From an uncultured Lachnospiraceae bacterium (GTDB lineage Bacteria; Bacillota; Clostridia; Lachnospirales; Lachnospiraceae): 64,000 nucleotides of DNA. Below, one piece after another: positions 41,482 through 50,079 of this stretch. Both the position numbers and the translations under genes were made by a program. The stretch covers positions 1 through 64,000 of the forward strand of contig CAKRPS010000009.1 of assembly GCA_934385475.1 (NCBI GenBank), read 5' to 3'. Every line of letters starts with the position of its first letter. Within the stretch, counting starts at the first letter, position 1. The notes beneath the pieces are model-generated. The model worked only from the letters and a program-made list of their open reading frames with translations, did not search any database and was not told where the DNA came from.

Positions 41482-42360
41482 ATGAATGAAAATTATGAAA
41501 AACAGGCGATGAAAGTATCTATGGTGAGCATTGTCGGTAATTTCATTTTAACAGCACTAAAGCTCCTTGCCGGAATCGTGGCACATTCTGGGGCAATGAT
41601 ATCAGATGCGATTCATTCGGCTTCGGATGTGTTCAGCACCTTTGTTGTCATTGTCGGAATCCGGATTTCCGGGAAGGAATCAGATAAGGATCACCCGTAT
41701 GGGCATGAAAGGCTGGAGTGCGTTGCAGCGATCGTGCTGGCAACGATTCTTGCAGCGACAGGTCTGGGGATCGGCTATTCGGCAGCCGTCAAAATCGCAG
41801 GTGGAAATTATGCGAATCTGGAGATACCGGGGATGCTTGCCCTGCTTGCAGCGGTTCTTTCGATTGCCGTCAAGGAAGCAATGTATCAGTATACCAGAGT
41901 TTATGCGAAGAAATATGACTCCAGTGCCCTGATGGCAGATGCATGGCACCATCGATCCGATGCATTGTCGTCGGTGGGAGCACTGATCGGTATTGCGGGA
42001 GCAAGGATGGGATTTCCGGTGCTTGATCCGATCGCGAGCTTTGTGATCTGCATTTTTATCGAAAAAGCGGCCTATGACATTTTTATGGATGCCGTGAATA
42101 AGATGGTTGACAGAGCCTGTGATGAAGAGACGGAGGATAAGCTTAGAAAATGCGCCATGGGACAGTCGGGCGTGCTTGGCATTGACCTTCTTCACACAAG
42201 AGTATTTGGAAATAAGATTTATGTGGATATCGAGATTTCCGCAGACGCGGAGCAGTCACTCCGGGAGGCACACGGAATTGCAGAGCGTGTGCATGATTCC
42301 ATTGAGAAGGAATTTCCCAAGGTGAAACACATCATGGTTCACGTAAATCCGGCACAGTAG
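41482..42360 (+). CDS. Cation diffusion facilitator family transporter
   Basis: 292 residues with six membrane helices and a C-terminal ferredoxin-like cytoplasmic domain. The metal-site motifs are SDAIHSASDVFS in helix 2 and LMADAWHHRSDALSS (HxxxD) in helix 5, with the conserved DHPYGHERLE between helices 2 and 3. It exports Zn2+, Fe2+, Mn2+ or similar ions in exchange for protons. It stands in a stretch of metal and anion transport genes. Confidence 0.92.
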   Translation: MNENYEKQAMKVSMVSIVGNFILTALKLLAGIVAHSGAMISDAIHSASDVFSTFVVIVGIRISGKESDKDHPYGHERLECVAAIVLATILAATGLGIGYSAAVKIAGGNYANLEIPGMLALLAAVLSIAVKEAMYQYTRVYAKKYDSSALMADAWHHRSDALSSVGALIGIAGARMGFPVLDPIASFVICIFIEKAAYDIFMDAVNKMVDRACDEETEDKLRKCAMGQSGVLGIDLLHTRVFGNKIYVDIEISADAEQSLREAHGIAERVHDSIEKEFPKVKHIMVHVNPAQ

Positions 42361-42395
42361 AGATGAAACCGGACGTTCGTGGATACAAACCTGAT

Positions 42396-42420
42396 ATGCA
42401 CAAAAACGAGGATTTTTATG
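42396..42420 (+). repeat. Degenerate TGCGCA-type leader (before the ChrA genes)
   Basis: ACAAACCTGAT followed by ATGCACAAAAACGAGGATTT and TATG. The left flank matches the long element closely (compare 60585-60597), but the second TGCGCA half is deleted. The GAGGAT ribosome site remains before ATG 42418. Confidence 0.55.
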
Positions 42421-43026
42421 AAAAAGAGTGAAGAATCTGGCAAGGGTGATAAGCAGGGAAGGATCGGCACTTTGGCCTTGAGCTTTCTGAAAATCGGTCT
42501 GTTTACATTTGGCGGTGGCTATGCAATGATTGCCCTTCTGGAGAGAGAGTTTGTCCGTGGGAGAAAATGGATGGAAGACGGGGAATTTCTGGATATGATA
42601 TCCATTTCCGAATCTACCCCGGGCCCGGTCGCGATCAATATGGCAACTTATATAGGATATAAAATGGCAGGGATATGGGGAGCAGCCGTTTCTACGGTGG
42701 CTGTCTGTATTCCTTCCTTTTTGATCATTTATGGGATCTCCCTTTTCTTTGAAGCGTTTGTAAAGCTTTCCTATGTGCAGTACGCATTCCGCGGAGTGCA
42801 GGTCTGCGTCATCTATCTGATTTTCTCTGCAGGAGTGCGGATGTTTAAGGTTTTGGAGAAGAATCTTTTTCAGAAATGTATCCTGTGTCTGGTATCGGCT
42901 ACAATGCTTTTGTGTACCCTGTTTTCCGGAAGCTTTTCTTCTATTCTGTGTATTCTTTTGTGCGGAGTGGCCGGGATTGTAGATCATGCCATTTTGCAGG
43001 TAAGAAGAAGGGGAGAAGAGAAATGA
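42418..43026 (+). CDS. Chromate transporter, short-chain subunit 1
   Basis: 202 residues from ATG 42418, preceded by ACGAGGAT; the upstream GTG frame start is rejected. It has the CHR-family motifs FGGGYAMIALLE and STPGPVAINMATYIGYK and about six membrane segments. It is one half of a split ChrA: two adjacent single-domain proteins are thought to form the antiparallel pair that long ChrA proteins carry in one chain. Its natural substrate in gut or soil anaerobes may be another anion. It overlaps the second subunit by four bases. Confidence 0.9.
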   Translation: MKKSEESGKGDKQGRIGTLALSFLKIGLFTFGGGYAMIALLEREFVRGRKWMEDGEFLDMISISESTPGPVAINMATYIGYKMAGIWGAAVSTVAVCIPSFLIIYGISLFFEAFVKLSYVQYAFRGVQVCVIYLIFSAGVRMFKVLEKNLFQKCILCLVSATMLLCTLFSGSFSSILCILLCGVAGIVDHAILQVRRRGEEK

Positions 43027-43592
43027 TCTATTGGAAGCTTTTTTTCACCTTTTTGGAAATCGGAGCGGTCTCCTTTGGAGGAGGCTATGGGATGATCTCC
43101 CTGATCAGAGAGAAGGTGACGGTAAATGCATGGCTGACGGAAAGTGAATTTCTGAATTTTATTGCAGTTTCCGAGTCTACTCCCGGCCCGTTGGCGGTAA
43201 ACATGGCAACCTTTATCGGGTCTTCTCAGGGTGGGATATTAGGAGCGTTGGCGGCAACCCTTGGGGTAGTGCTCCCGTCCTTTATCATAATTCTGATCAT
43301 CGCGGCTGTTCTCACAAATCTGTTGAAATATGCCGGAGTGAGAAGTTTTCTGGAGGGAATCCGGCCCTGTATTGTGGCGATGATCCTGACGACAGCGTTG
43401 ACGATGGGGCTTAGTGTCCTTGTCAACGTGCAGAGCGTGGAAAGCAAGGTACAGGTGAACCTGCGGGGATTTGTGATTCTGCTTGTGATAGTTCTTGTAC
43501 AATTTCTGTCGAAAAAATGGAGAAAGAAAGAGGTCTCTCCGGTTCTGTTGATCATCCTGTCGGCGGCTTTCGGGATGGTGCTATATTCCTGA
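43023..43592 (+). CDS. Chromate transporter, short-chain subunit 2
   Basis: 189 residues from ATG 43023, overlapping the stop of subunit 1 (ATGA). The CHR motifs are FGGGYGMISLI and STPGPLAVNMATFIGSSQG, with six hydrophobic segments. It is clearly a paralogue of subunit 1, with the same motif spacing. The coupled start argues for a heterodimeric transporter. Confidence 0.9.
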   Translation: MIYWKLFFTFLEIGAVSFGGGYGMISLIREKVTVNAWLTESEFLNFIAVSESTPGPLAVNMATFIGSSQGGILGALAATLGVVLPSFIIILIIAAVLTNLLKYAGVRSFLEGIRPCIVAMILTTALTMGLSVLVNVQSVESKVQVNLRGFVILLVIVLVQFLSKKWRKKEVSPVLLIILSAAFGMVLYS

Positions 43593-43636
43593 AAAGGAAC
43601 TAAGGAGAGTATTTTGCTTATCATAAAAGAAAACTA

Positions 43637-43668
43637 TTGACAAACAATTAAATAAATGTTTAAATGTT
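43637..43668 (+). promoter_or_regulatory. Promoter and ArsR/CadC-type operator of the metal ATPase operon
   Basis: TTGACA (43637-43642), a 17-bp spacer and TTAAAT (43660-43665). Overlapping spacer and -10, AATTAAATAAATGTTTAAATGTT-like symmetry spans 43646-43668 (left AATTAAATA, right TGTTTAAATG), resembling the 12-2-12 sites of CadC/SmtB regulators. Confidence 0.65.
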
Positions 43669-43768
43669 CATGTAAGAAAACAGTAACGATTCAGGGCCAT
43701 ACAAAGACGATTTGAGAATGGGGGGTTGAATTGTTGCGGAAAATATAAATAAAGAGGAGAGATGAGAA

Positions 43769-45640
43769 ATGACAAAAAAACAAAAAAAGGTTTTGATCCG
43801 AATTATCGTTTCTGCCATATTATTGATAGTGTGTTGTTTGATGCCGTTTACGAACTCTTATGTGAAATTTATTGCATTTATGGTTCCCTATTTTGTGATC
43901 GGCTATGATATATTGAAGAAAGCAGTTCTGGGAATCATCCACGGAGAGGTGTTCGACGAGAATTTTCTGATGGCAGTTGCAACAGTAGGCGCGATTGCAC
44001 TGAGCGACTATAAGGAAGGAACAGCGGTTATGCTGTTTTATCAGATCGGTGAGTTGTTTCAGAGCTATGCCGTTGGCAAGAGCAGAAGAAATATTTCCCA
44101 GCTGATGGATATCCGTCCTGACTATGCGAACATAGAGGAAGATGGCAAACTGAAGCAGGTTGACCCTGACGAGGTGGCAATCGGAACCATCATCACGGTA
44201 CAGCCCGGTGAGAAAGTACCGCTTGACGGAACGGTGGTAGAGGGAAGTGCTTCCCTGAATACCAGTGCACTGACCGGAGAAAGCCTTCCGAGAGAGGTGA
44301 AGGAAGGCGACGATGTGATCAGCGGATGCGTGAATATGTCAGGTGTTCTCCGCATCAGAACAACCAAAGAGTTTGGAGAGTCCACAGTCTCCAAGATACT
44401 GGAGCTGGTTGAAAACTCCAGTATGAAGAAATCAAGATCAGAGAACTTTATTACAAGATTTGCAAGATATTATACACCGGCAGTCTGCTATGGAGCCCTT
44501 GCCCTCGCCATTCTGCCGCCTGTGATCAATCTGATTTCCGGCAATCCGGCAAACTGGTCACAGTGGGTGATAAGGGCGTTAACAACACTTGTTATCAGTT
44601 GTCCGTGTGCGCTTGTTATATCGATTCCACTAAGTTTCTTTGGAGGAATCGGAGGAGCTTCCGCAAAGGGAATCCTTGTCAAGGGTTCGGTATATCTGGA
44701 GGAACTGGCACATGCGAAATATGTGGTATGTGACAAGACCGGTACTCTGACAAAGGGTGTATTTGAAGTGACAGATACAGAGCCTGCTGGTGATTTTGAC
44801 AAAGAAACACTGCTGGAGATGGCGGCTTATGCGGAGAATTATTCCAACCATCCGATCAGTAAGAGTCTGAAACAGGCTTACGGAAAAGAGATTGACGCTT
44901 CCAGAGTAAGCGATATCGAGGAGATCAGCGGACATGGAATTACAGCGACAGTCGGCGGCAAGAAGGTTGCAGTAGGAAACCGCAAACTGATGAAGAAGCT
45001 GGAGATTTCCTATACAGAACCGACAAAGGTTGGAACAGAGGTCCATGTAGCAATCGATGGCGTTTATGCCGGTTATATTTTAATATCAGATGTTATTAAA
45101 CCGAATGCAAAGAAAGCAGTGGCAGATCTGAAACAGGCTGGTGTGGAGCATGTGATCATGCTGACGGGAGATGCGAAACGGGTTGCAGATTCTGTGGCGC
45201 AGGAGCTTGGACTGGATGAGGTTAAGAGCGAACTGCTCCCTGCGGATAAGGTAAAAGAGGTAGAGAACCTTTTGGAAACGAAGGGCAAGAAAGAGGTACT
45301 TGCTTTTGTGGGAGACGGAATCAACGATGCACCGGTGCTTTCCAGAGCTGACCTTGGTATTGCGATGGGCGCTATGGGATCAGATGCCGCTATTGAGGCA
45401 GCGGACATTGTCCTGATGGATGACGATCCGGCAAAGATTGCAACGGCAATGAAGATTTCAAGAAAGACGATCCGCATTGTACACCAGAACATTGTTTTTG
45501 CACTGGCTGTCAAGGCACTGTGTCTGTTCTTCGGCGCGATAGGCTTTGTCAATATGTGGTGGGCTATTTTCGCCGATGTCGGAGTTATGATAATAGCTGT
45601 TATTAATGCGACAAGAGCCTTGAAACATAAAGAGAAATAG
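43769..45640 (+). CDS. Heavy-metal-exporting P1B-type ATPase (CadA/ZntA-like)
   Basis: 623 residues, lacking the N-terminal HMA metal-binding domain. Motifs in order: actuator LTGES, the metal-binding membrane motif SCPCALVIS, DKTGTLTKG, the NHPIS His-Pro pair and GDGINDAPVL. The CPC motif is typical of Zn2+/Cd2+/Pb2+ or Cu+ exporters. The SMN/MWW end of the last helices and the ArsR partner favour divalent metals. It is co-directional with the ArsR gene 28 bp downstream. Confidence 0.92.
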   Translation: MTKKQKKVLIRIIVSAILLIVCCLMPFTNSYVKFIAFMVPYFVIGYDILKKAVLGIIHGEVFDENFLMAVATVGAIALSDYKEGTAVMLFYQIGELFQSYAVGKSRRNISQLMDIRPDYANIEEDGKLKQVDPDEVAIGTIITVQPGEKVPLDGTVVEGSASLNTSALTGESLPREVKEGDDVISGCVNMSGVLRIRTTKEFGESTVSKILELVENSSMKKSRSENFITRFARYYTPAVCYGALALAILPPVINLISGNPANWSQWVIRALTTLVISCPCALVISIPLSFFGGIGGASAKGILVKGSVYLEELAHAKYVVCDKTGTLTKGVFEVTDTEPAGDFDKETLLEMAAYAENYSNHPISKSLKQAYGKEIDASRVSDIEEISGHGITATVGGKKVAVGNRKLMKKLEISYTEPTKVGTEVHVAIDGVYAGYILISDVIKPNAKKAVADLKQAGVEHVIMLTGDAKRVADSVAQELGLDEVKSELLPADKVKEVENLLETKGKKEVLAFVGDGINDAPVLSRADLGIAMGAMGSDAAIEAADIVLMDDDPAKIATAMKISRKTIRIVHQNIVFALAVKALCLFFGAIGFVNMWWAIFADVGVMIIAVINATRALKHKEK

Positions 45641-45668
45641 TTACGCAAAATATATAAGGGGAAAAAGA

Positions 45669-46040
45669 ATGGAAGAGATAAAGTTGCCGCACGACCACGG
45701 ACAGAGTGAGGAGAGGGTGATCAAACGCCTTCCGGCAGTTGAAGAATGCAGACAGGTGGCAGAGATCTTTAAGCTGATCAGCGATGGAACAAGACTCAGA
45801 ATCCTGCTCCTTCTCTGTCATTGTGAGGAGTGCGTGAGCAATATCGCCGCTTTCATGGAAATGAGCGATCCGGCAGTGTCCCATCACCTGAAACTGTTGA
45901 GACACTGCGGATTGATTGTGAGCCGGAGAGATGGCAAAGAGGTGTATTACAGACTGGCAGATACGGAGCAGGCAAGTCTGGTTCATAAGGCATGCGAAGA
46001 TATGTTCAAAATATCCTGTCCACTCAACGAAGAGGGGTAA
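45669..46040 (+). CDS. ArsR/SmtB-family metal-sensing repressor
   Basis: 123 residues. The winged helix has NIAAFMEMSDPAVSHHLKLL as recognition region, then the wing SRRDGKEVYYRLAD. Candidate metal ligands are the N-terminal His pair (LPHDHGQ), cysteines of CHCEEC before the helix-turn-helix, and the C-terminal His and Cys of VHKACEDMF. The mix resembles CadC/CzrA. It probably represses the ATPase operon at the AT-rich palindrome upstream. Confidence 0.9.
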   Translation: MEEIKLPHDHGQSEERVIKRLPAVEECRQVAEIFKLISDGTRLRILLLLCHCEECVSNIAAFMEMSDPAVSHHLKLLRHCGLIVSRRDGKEVYYRLADTEQASLVHKACEDMFKISCPLNEEG

Positions 46041-46126
46041 AATCATAAAATGCACCTGTCAGTTGCGGAATTTCCAAGTCTGTTTGGTGGCCTGCAACAG
46101 GGCGGTACGGTAAAATCTGAGCATCG

Positions 46127-46381
46127 ATGGAGGTATACAGACGTAGCCCTCGAAATAAAAAGAAGGAATTCCGGCAGACCTATACACGTAACGTGACAAT
46201 CGGAGTGAGTCTGTATATTATTGGCGTGATACCGATTTTTGTTGCAGCAGCCTTTGAGGCAGAAGATTTTGTAGCGGTAACCTGTGTCAGTGTCCTTCTT
46301 TTATTTGTGGCAGCCGGAACGGTTCTGATAACAAAAGTAGGTGTTGTGATGGAAGGCTATAAAAAGCTTTTGCAGGAGTAG
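46127..46381 (+). pseudogene. Membrane tail remnant of an XRE-type membrane protein
   Basis: 84 residues. After a basic start it has two membrane helices (about 24-44 and 49-69: GVSLYIIGVIPIFVAAAF, then VAVTCVSVLLLFVAAGTVLI) and ends GYKKLLQE. This pattern matches the C-terminal membrane portion of Lachnospiraceae proteins that begin with an XRE helix-turn-helix. Here the DNA-binding part is absent and no ribosome site precedes the ATG. I therefore read it as a 5'-truncated remnant, though a small membrane protein cannot be excluded. Confidence 0.45.
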
Positions 46382-46491
46382 CTTTTGCTGCATTGAACAT
46401 GATCGTGCGTGGTGTGGCAGGAAGAAAATAAGCAAAACAGTATTCTGTGAGCACATAAATTAAACTTATGCTATTTATAATAAATATTTAT

Positions 46492-46520
46492 TTTACTTAT
46501 GATGTTAAATCCTCTATAAT
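46492..46520 (+). promoter_or_regulatory. Promoter of purA
   Basis: TTTACT (46492-46497), a 17-bp spacer and a perfect TATAAT (46515-46520), 72 bp before the purA start. The preceding 110 bp (46382-46491) are AT-rich, with no gene visible. Confidence 0.6.
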
Positions 46521-46592
46521 AGTGTATGGAGGGTTCTGAAAAAGATGGAAACAGAAAGAACCTGGTGGAGTTGCAAACAAGGAGGAGATATC

Positions 46593-47885
46593 ATGGTTAA
46601 GGCAGTTGTCGGAGCCAACTGGGGCGACGAAGGAAAAGGTAAGATTACAGACATGCTTGCAGAGAAAGCGGATATTATTGTGCGTTTTCAGGGTGGAGCT
46701 AATGCAGGACACACGATTGTAAACAATTATGGAAAATTTGCACTGCATACGTTACCGTCAGGAGTTTTTTACGGACATACGACAAGCATTATAGGCAATG
46801 GTGTGGCATTAAATATTCCGATTTTGTTTAATGAGATCAAGTCCATAACAGACAGAGATGTGCCCATGCCTAAGATACTGGTTTCAGACAGATGTCAGAT
46901 GGTAATGCCATATCATGTGTTATTTGATCAATATGAAGAGGAGAGACTGGGCGGTAAATCGTTTGGTTCTACCAAGTCAGGCATTGCTCCCTTCTATTCC
47001 GATAAATATGCAAAGACCGGCTTTCAGGTAAGTGAGTTGTTCGACGAGGAACTGTTAAAGGAGAAGGTTGAGCGGATCTGTGAGACGAAGAATGTTCTGC
47101 TGGAGCATTTGTATCATAAGCCGCTGATTGATCCGGCTGAGCTGCTGGAAACCCTTCATCAGTATAAGGAGATGATAGCACCTTACGTGTGTGATGTCTC
47201 CGCTTATCTGGATAAGGCATTGAAGGAAGGGAAGACCGTTCTGCTGGAGGGACAGCTTGGAACACTGAAGGACCCGGATCATGGAATTTATCCGATGGTT
47301 ACTTCTTCCTCTACACTGGCAGCTTACGGAGCGATTGGAGCAGGCCTTCCGCCTTATGAGATCAAACAGATCATCACAGTATGTAAAGCATATTCTTCCG
47401 CTGTAGGTGCAGGTGCATTTGTCTCCGAAATTTTCGGGGATGAGGCAGATGAACTCAGACGCAGAGGCGGAGACGGAGGAGAGTTTGGTGCAACAACCGG
47501 ACGCCCGCGACGTATGGGATGGTTTGACTGTGTGGCATCCAAATATGGCTGCAGACTGCAGGGAGCAACGGATGTTGCCTTTACCGTTTTGGATGTACTC
47601 GGATATCTGGATGAGATTCCGGTATGTGTCGGTTATGAAATAGATGGGGAAGTGACAACAGATTTCCCGGTTACCTGCAAGTTAGAGAAAGCAAAACCGG
47701 TTTTGAAGAAACTGCCGGGGTGGAAATGTGATATCCGTGGAATTAAGAAGTATGAAGATCTTCCGGAGAACTGCCGTAACTATGTAGAGTTTATTGAGCA
47801 GGAGATCGGTTATCCGGTCACGATGGTTTCTAACGGACCGGGAAGAGAGGATATTATTTACCGCAAAAGTCCGCTGAGTAAATAA
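46593..47885 (+). CDS. purA: Adenylosuccinate synthetase
   Basis: 430 residues from ATG 46593, preceded by GGAGGAG. The N-terminal P-loop variant GANWGDEGKGKITDML, GGANAGHTIVNNYGK, the IMP/Asp loop TSSSTLAAYGAIGAGL and GATTGRPRRMGWFD identify the enzyme. It joins IMP and Asp using GTP, in the AMP branch of purine synthesis completed by PurB. It appears monocistronic: its own promoter upstream and a strong terminator just downstream. Confidence 0.95.
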   Translation: MVKAVVGANWGDEGKGKITDMLAEKADIIVRFQGGANAGHTIVNNYGKFALHTLPSGVFYGHTTSIIGNGVALNIPILFNEIKSITDRDVPMPKILVSDRCQMVMPYHVLFDQYEEERLGGKSFGSTKSGIAPFYSDKYAKTGFQVSELFDEELLKEKVERICETKNVLLEHLYHKPLIDPAELLETLHQYKEMIAPYVCDVSAYLDKALKEGKTVLLEGQLGTLKDPDHGIYPMVTSSSTLAAYGAIGAGLPPYEIKQIITVCKAYSSAVGAGAFVSEIFGDEADELRRRGGDGGEFGATTGRPRRMGWFDCVASKYGCRLQGATDVAFTVLDVLGYLDEIPVCVGYEIDGEVTTDFPVTCKLEKAKPVLKKLPGWKCDIRGIKKYEDLPENCRNYVEFIEQEIGYPVTMVSNGPGREDIIYRKSPLSK

Positions 47886-47911
47886 TTTATTCCTAATTTA
47901 ACAAAAATGTC

Positions 47912-47946
47912 AAAAAGCTATCGCGGTTGTGGATAGCTTTTTGTTG
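47912..47946 (+). terminator. Terminator of purA
   Basis: AAAAAGCTATC (47912-47922) and GATAGCTTTTT (47932-47942) form an 11-bp stem with a 9-nt loop and a U-tract. Confidence 0.88.
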
Positions 47947-47968
47947 TTACGTAGAAATGGGGAATGCT

Positions 47969-48874
47969 ATGTACAATCTGGAGTATTATAAGACATTTTA
48001 CTATGTGGCAAAGACGGGAAGTATCACGCAGGCTGCCAGTGAACTGGCGATATCACAGCCGGCGGTAAGCCAGTCGATGAAGCAGCTTGAGAACCTGCTT
48101 GGAACAAAGCTGTTTACCAGGGCTTCCAAGGGAGTACAGCTCACAGCCGAGGGGGAACTTCTGTATCAGTATGTTGCAAAGGGATGCGAGCAGATTTTCT
48201 TAGGGGAACAAAGGCTGGAGCAGATGTTGAATCTCGAACTGGGGGAGATTCACATTGGTGCGAGCGATATGACCCTGCAGTTTTATCTTCTGCCGTATCT
48301 GGAAGCCTTTCATGAGAAGTACCCACACATTAAGGTGGTGGTCAGCAATGCGCCTACGCCGGAGACACTGGAAAATCTGCTGGAAAATAAGATAGACTTC
48401 GGTGTGGTCAGTACACCCTTTGAGTCAAAACATGGCATAGAGGTAATGACAGTGAAGGAGATTGAGGATGTCTTTGTGGCAGGCAGAAGGTTTCTTCCTT
48501 ATAAGAACCGTATGCTCGATTTGCAGGAGCTGGAGAGGATACCGATTATCTGTCTGGAAGGGAAAACGAGTACGAGATCTTATATCGACGGATTTCTTTT
48601 GGATAACGGTGTGCGTATCCGTCCAGAGTTTGAACTTGCCACCAGTAACATGATCGTACAGTTTGCGTTGCGAAATCTGGGCGTTGGCTGTGTGATGCGG
48701 GAATTTGCCAGAGAGTATCTGGATTCAGGAACTTTATTTGAATTACGATTTAACAAAATTATCCCCAAGAGACATTTTTGTGTGGTCACCAATACCAAGG
48801 TGCCGCTTTCGGCGGCTACGGCAAATATGTTAAGATTGCTTCAGGAAGAAGCAACGGAAAGGAAAAATGTATGA
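47969..48874 (+). CDS. LysR-family transcriptional regulator
   Basis: 301 residues from ATG 47969, preceded by GGGGAA. The N-terminal helix-turn-helix is GSITQAASELAISQPAVSQS; the two-subdomain effector-binding part covers about 90-295 (GEIHIGASDMTLQFYLLPYL). Its stop overlaps the HAD phosphatase start (ATGA), so both genes are co-translated, unlike the usual divergent LysR arrangement. The ligand is unknown. CysB/CysL-like members share this style of N-terminus, but that is only a hint. Confidence 0.9.
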   Translation: MYNLEYYKTFYYVAKTGSITQAASELAISQPAVSQSMKQLENLLGTKLFTRASKGVQLTAEGELLYQYVAKGCEQIFLGEQRLEQMLNLELGEIHIGASDMTLQFYLLPYLEAFHEKYPHIKVVVSNAPTPETLENLLENKIDFGVVSTPFESKHGIEVMTVKEIEDVFVAGRRFLPYKNRMLDLQELERIPIICLEGKTSTRSYIDGFLLDNGVRIRPEFELATSNMIVQFALRNLGVGCVMREFAREYLDSGTLFELRFNKIIPKRHFCVVTNTKVPLSAATANMLRLLQEEATERKNV

Positions 48875-49473
48875 TTACAACTGTTATTTTTGATATAGGA
48901 AACGTTCTGGTGGAGTTTAGCTGGAGAAAGCATTATGAACTTATGGGATTTGACGAGGCAATGATCGAACGCCTTGCAAAGGCTACGGTGAGAAACCCTG
49001 CATGGAACGAATATGATAGAGGAGTCCTCTCAGAAGAGGAGACGATTCAGGGATTTGTGGATTCCGATCCGGAGATAGAGGATGATATCCGGAGGGCACT
49101 GAAAAATATTCGAACGATGATAAACCGCTGTGATTACGCCATCCCCTGGATACAGGATCTGAAAAAGAAGGGATACCGTTGTCTCTATCTCTCTAATTTC
49201 TCCCATAAGGCAGAGACAGAATGTGCGGATGCACTTGATTTTATTCCCTATATGGATGGGGGAATCCTTTCCTACCGCGACAAGGTGATCAAGCCGCAGC
49301 CGGAGATTTATGATCTTCTGATTGAACGGTATCAGCTTGTTCCGGAAGAATGTGTCTTTCTGGATGATACCCTTCCAAATGTGGAGGCAGCCAGAAGAGC
49401 AGGAATGCATGCAATCCATTTCAAGAACAGAGAACAGGCACTGGAAGAGCTGAAGGATCTTGGGGTAAACTAA
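48871..49473 (+). CDS. HAD-superfamily phosphatase, YihX-like
   Basis: 200 residues from ATG 48871. Motif I is VIFDIGNVLVEFSW, with Gly where most HAD enzymes have the second Asp, as in YihX-type sugar phosphatases. Motif II is LYLSNFS, motif III the Lys in VIKPQPEIYD, and motif IV FLDDTLPNVEAA. The cap is a small helical bundle. YihX releases glucose from glucose-1-phosphate; the substrate here is not established. It is coupled to the LysR gene and converges on a small membrane-protein gene with a 4-bp overlap. Confidence 0.88.
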   Translation: MITTVIFDIGNVLVEFSWRKHYELMGFDEAMIERLAKATVRNPAWNEYDRGVLSEEETIQGFVDSDPEIEDDIRRALKNIRTMINRCDYAIPWIQDLKKKGYRCLYLSNFSHKAETECADALDFIPYMDGGILSYRDKVIKPQPEIYDLLIERYQLVPEECVFLDDTLPNVEAARRAGMHAIHFKNREQALEELKDLGVN

Positions 49474-49748
49474 TGTCCATCCTTGTTTTGCTCAGAAGAG
49501 GGAACGTCGCTGTGAAGAATATCTATGGATGCCATGGTATGCTTACGGGAATAGATCCCATATAGCCAGATGTAGATCCACAGAAGGATAGGGAGAGCGA
49601 TCGTCATCAACAGGCAGCCTGCAAAGAGCTTACCGGAACCATCCGGGTTGACAATGGCTACGATCAGTGTGATCAGGTACATGGCAGCTAACAGAATGGC
49701 ACAGACAAGTGCCGCAATCTGTTTGGGTGTCCTGCGTGTTTTCTTCAT
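49470..49748 (-). CDS. Small two-helix membrane protein
   Basis: 92 residues, with a Lys/Arg-rich N-terminus and two membrane helices (about 12-33 and 42-63), then a hydrophilic tail (MASIDILHSDVPSSEQNKDG). AAAGGAG before the ATG is an excellent ribosome site, so this is a real gene. It is convergent with the HAD gene, overlapping its stop by 4 bp. The family is not recognised. Confidence 0.7.
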   Translation of the reverse strand: MKKTRRTPKQIAALVCAILLAAMYLITLIVAIVNPDGSGKLFAGCLLMTIALPILLWIYIWLYGIYSRKHTMASIDILHSDVPSSEQNKDGH

Positions 49749-49859
49749 GATGGGAAACTCCTTTCGCGGAAGGTTGGATAACCTTTTCGGGATTTATGAG
49801 ATTACCTTATCATATTTTGTGTGGGATTGCCACTCATTCTCATTTCTTCGTTGCCATAA

Positions 49860-49952
49860 CAAAAAGGCTGCCGCAGCGTGCGACAGCCTATATAGGGGAG
49901 GATAAGTATTCATTTTATCTTTGGTAACATCAAAGGAGGGGGTCCATTGACT
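49860..49952 (-). ncRNA. Candidate small regulatory RNA with C-rich single-stranded motifs
   Basis: On the minus strand a promoter (TTGTTT 49988-49983, 18 bp, TATACT 49964-49959) should start a transcript near 49952. It ends at a strong terminator: AGGCTGTCGCA pairs with TGCGGCAGCCT (49889-49879 and 49875-49865) and is followed by UUUUU. The roughly 93-nt RNA carries two anti-ribosome-site motifs, CCCCCUCCUUUG and CCUCCCC, and no convincing reading frame. This layout resembles Firmicutes sRNAs that block ribosome sites. The rest of 49749-50079 holds only AT-rich sequence and the sigma-D-like promoter. Confidence 0.5.
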
Positions 49953-50003
49953 GTTTATAGTATACCCTGCCTCAAAGAGTTTAAACAAAATTTTTGAAAA
50001 AGT

Positions 50004-50032
50004 TAAAATTTTTTGATTTTGTCCGATATAAC
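50004..50032 (+). promoter_or_regulatory. Sigma-D (sigma-28)-like flagellar promoter
   Basis: TAAA (50004-50007), a 14-bp gap and TCCGATAT (50022-50029), close to the sigma-D consensus TAAA-N14-16-GCCGATAT. It is 51 bp before the 227-residue protein gene. Confidence 0.55.
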
Positions 50033-50079
50033 ATACAAAGGTAGTCGAAAGAAGACTACGGGGAAGGAACGGATACTAT

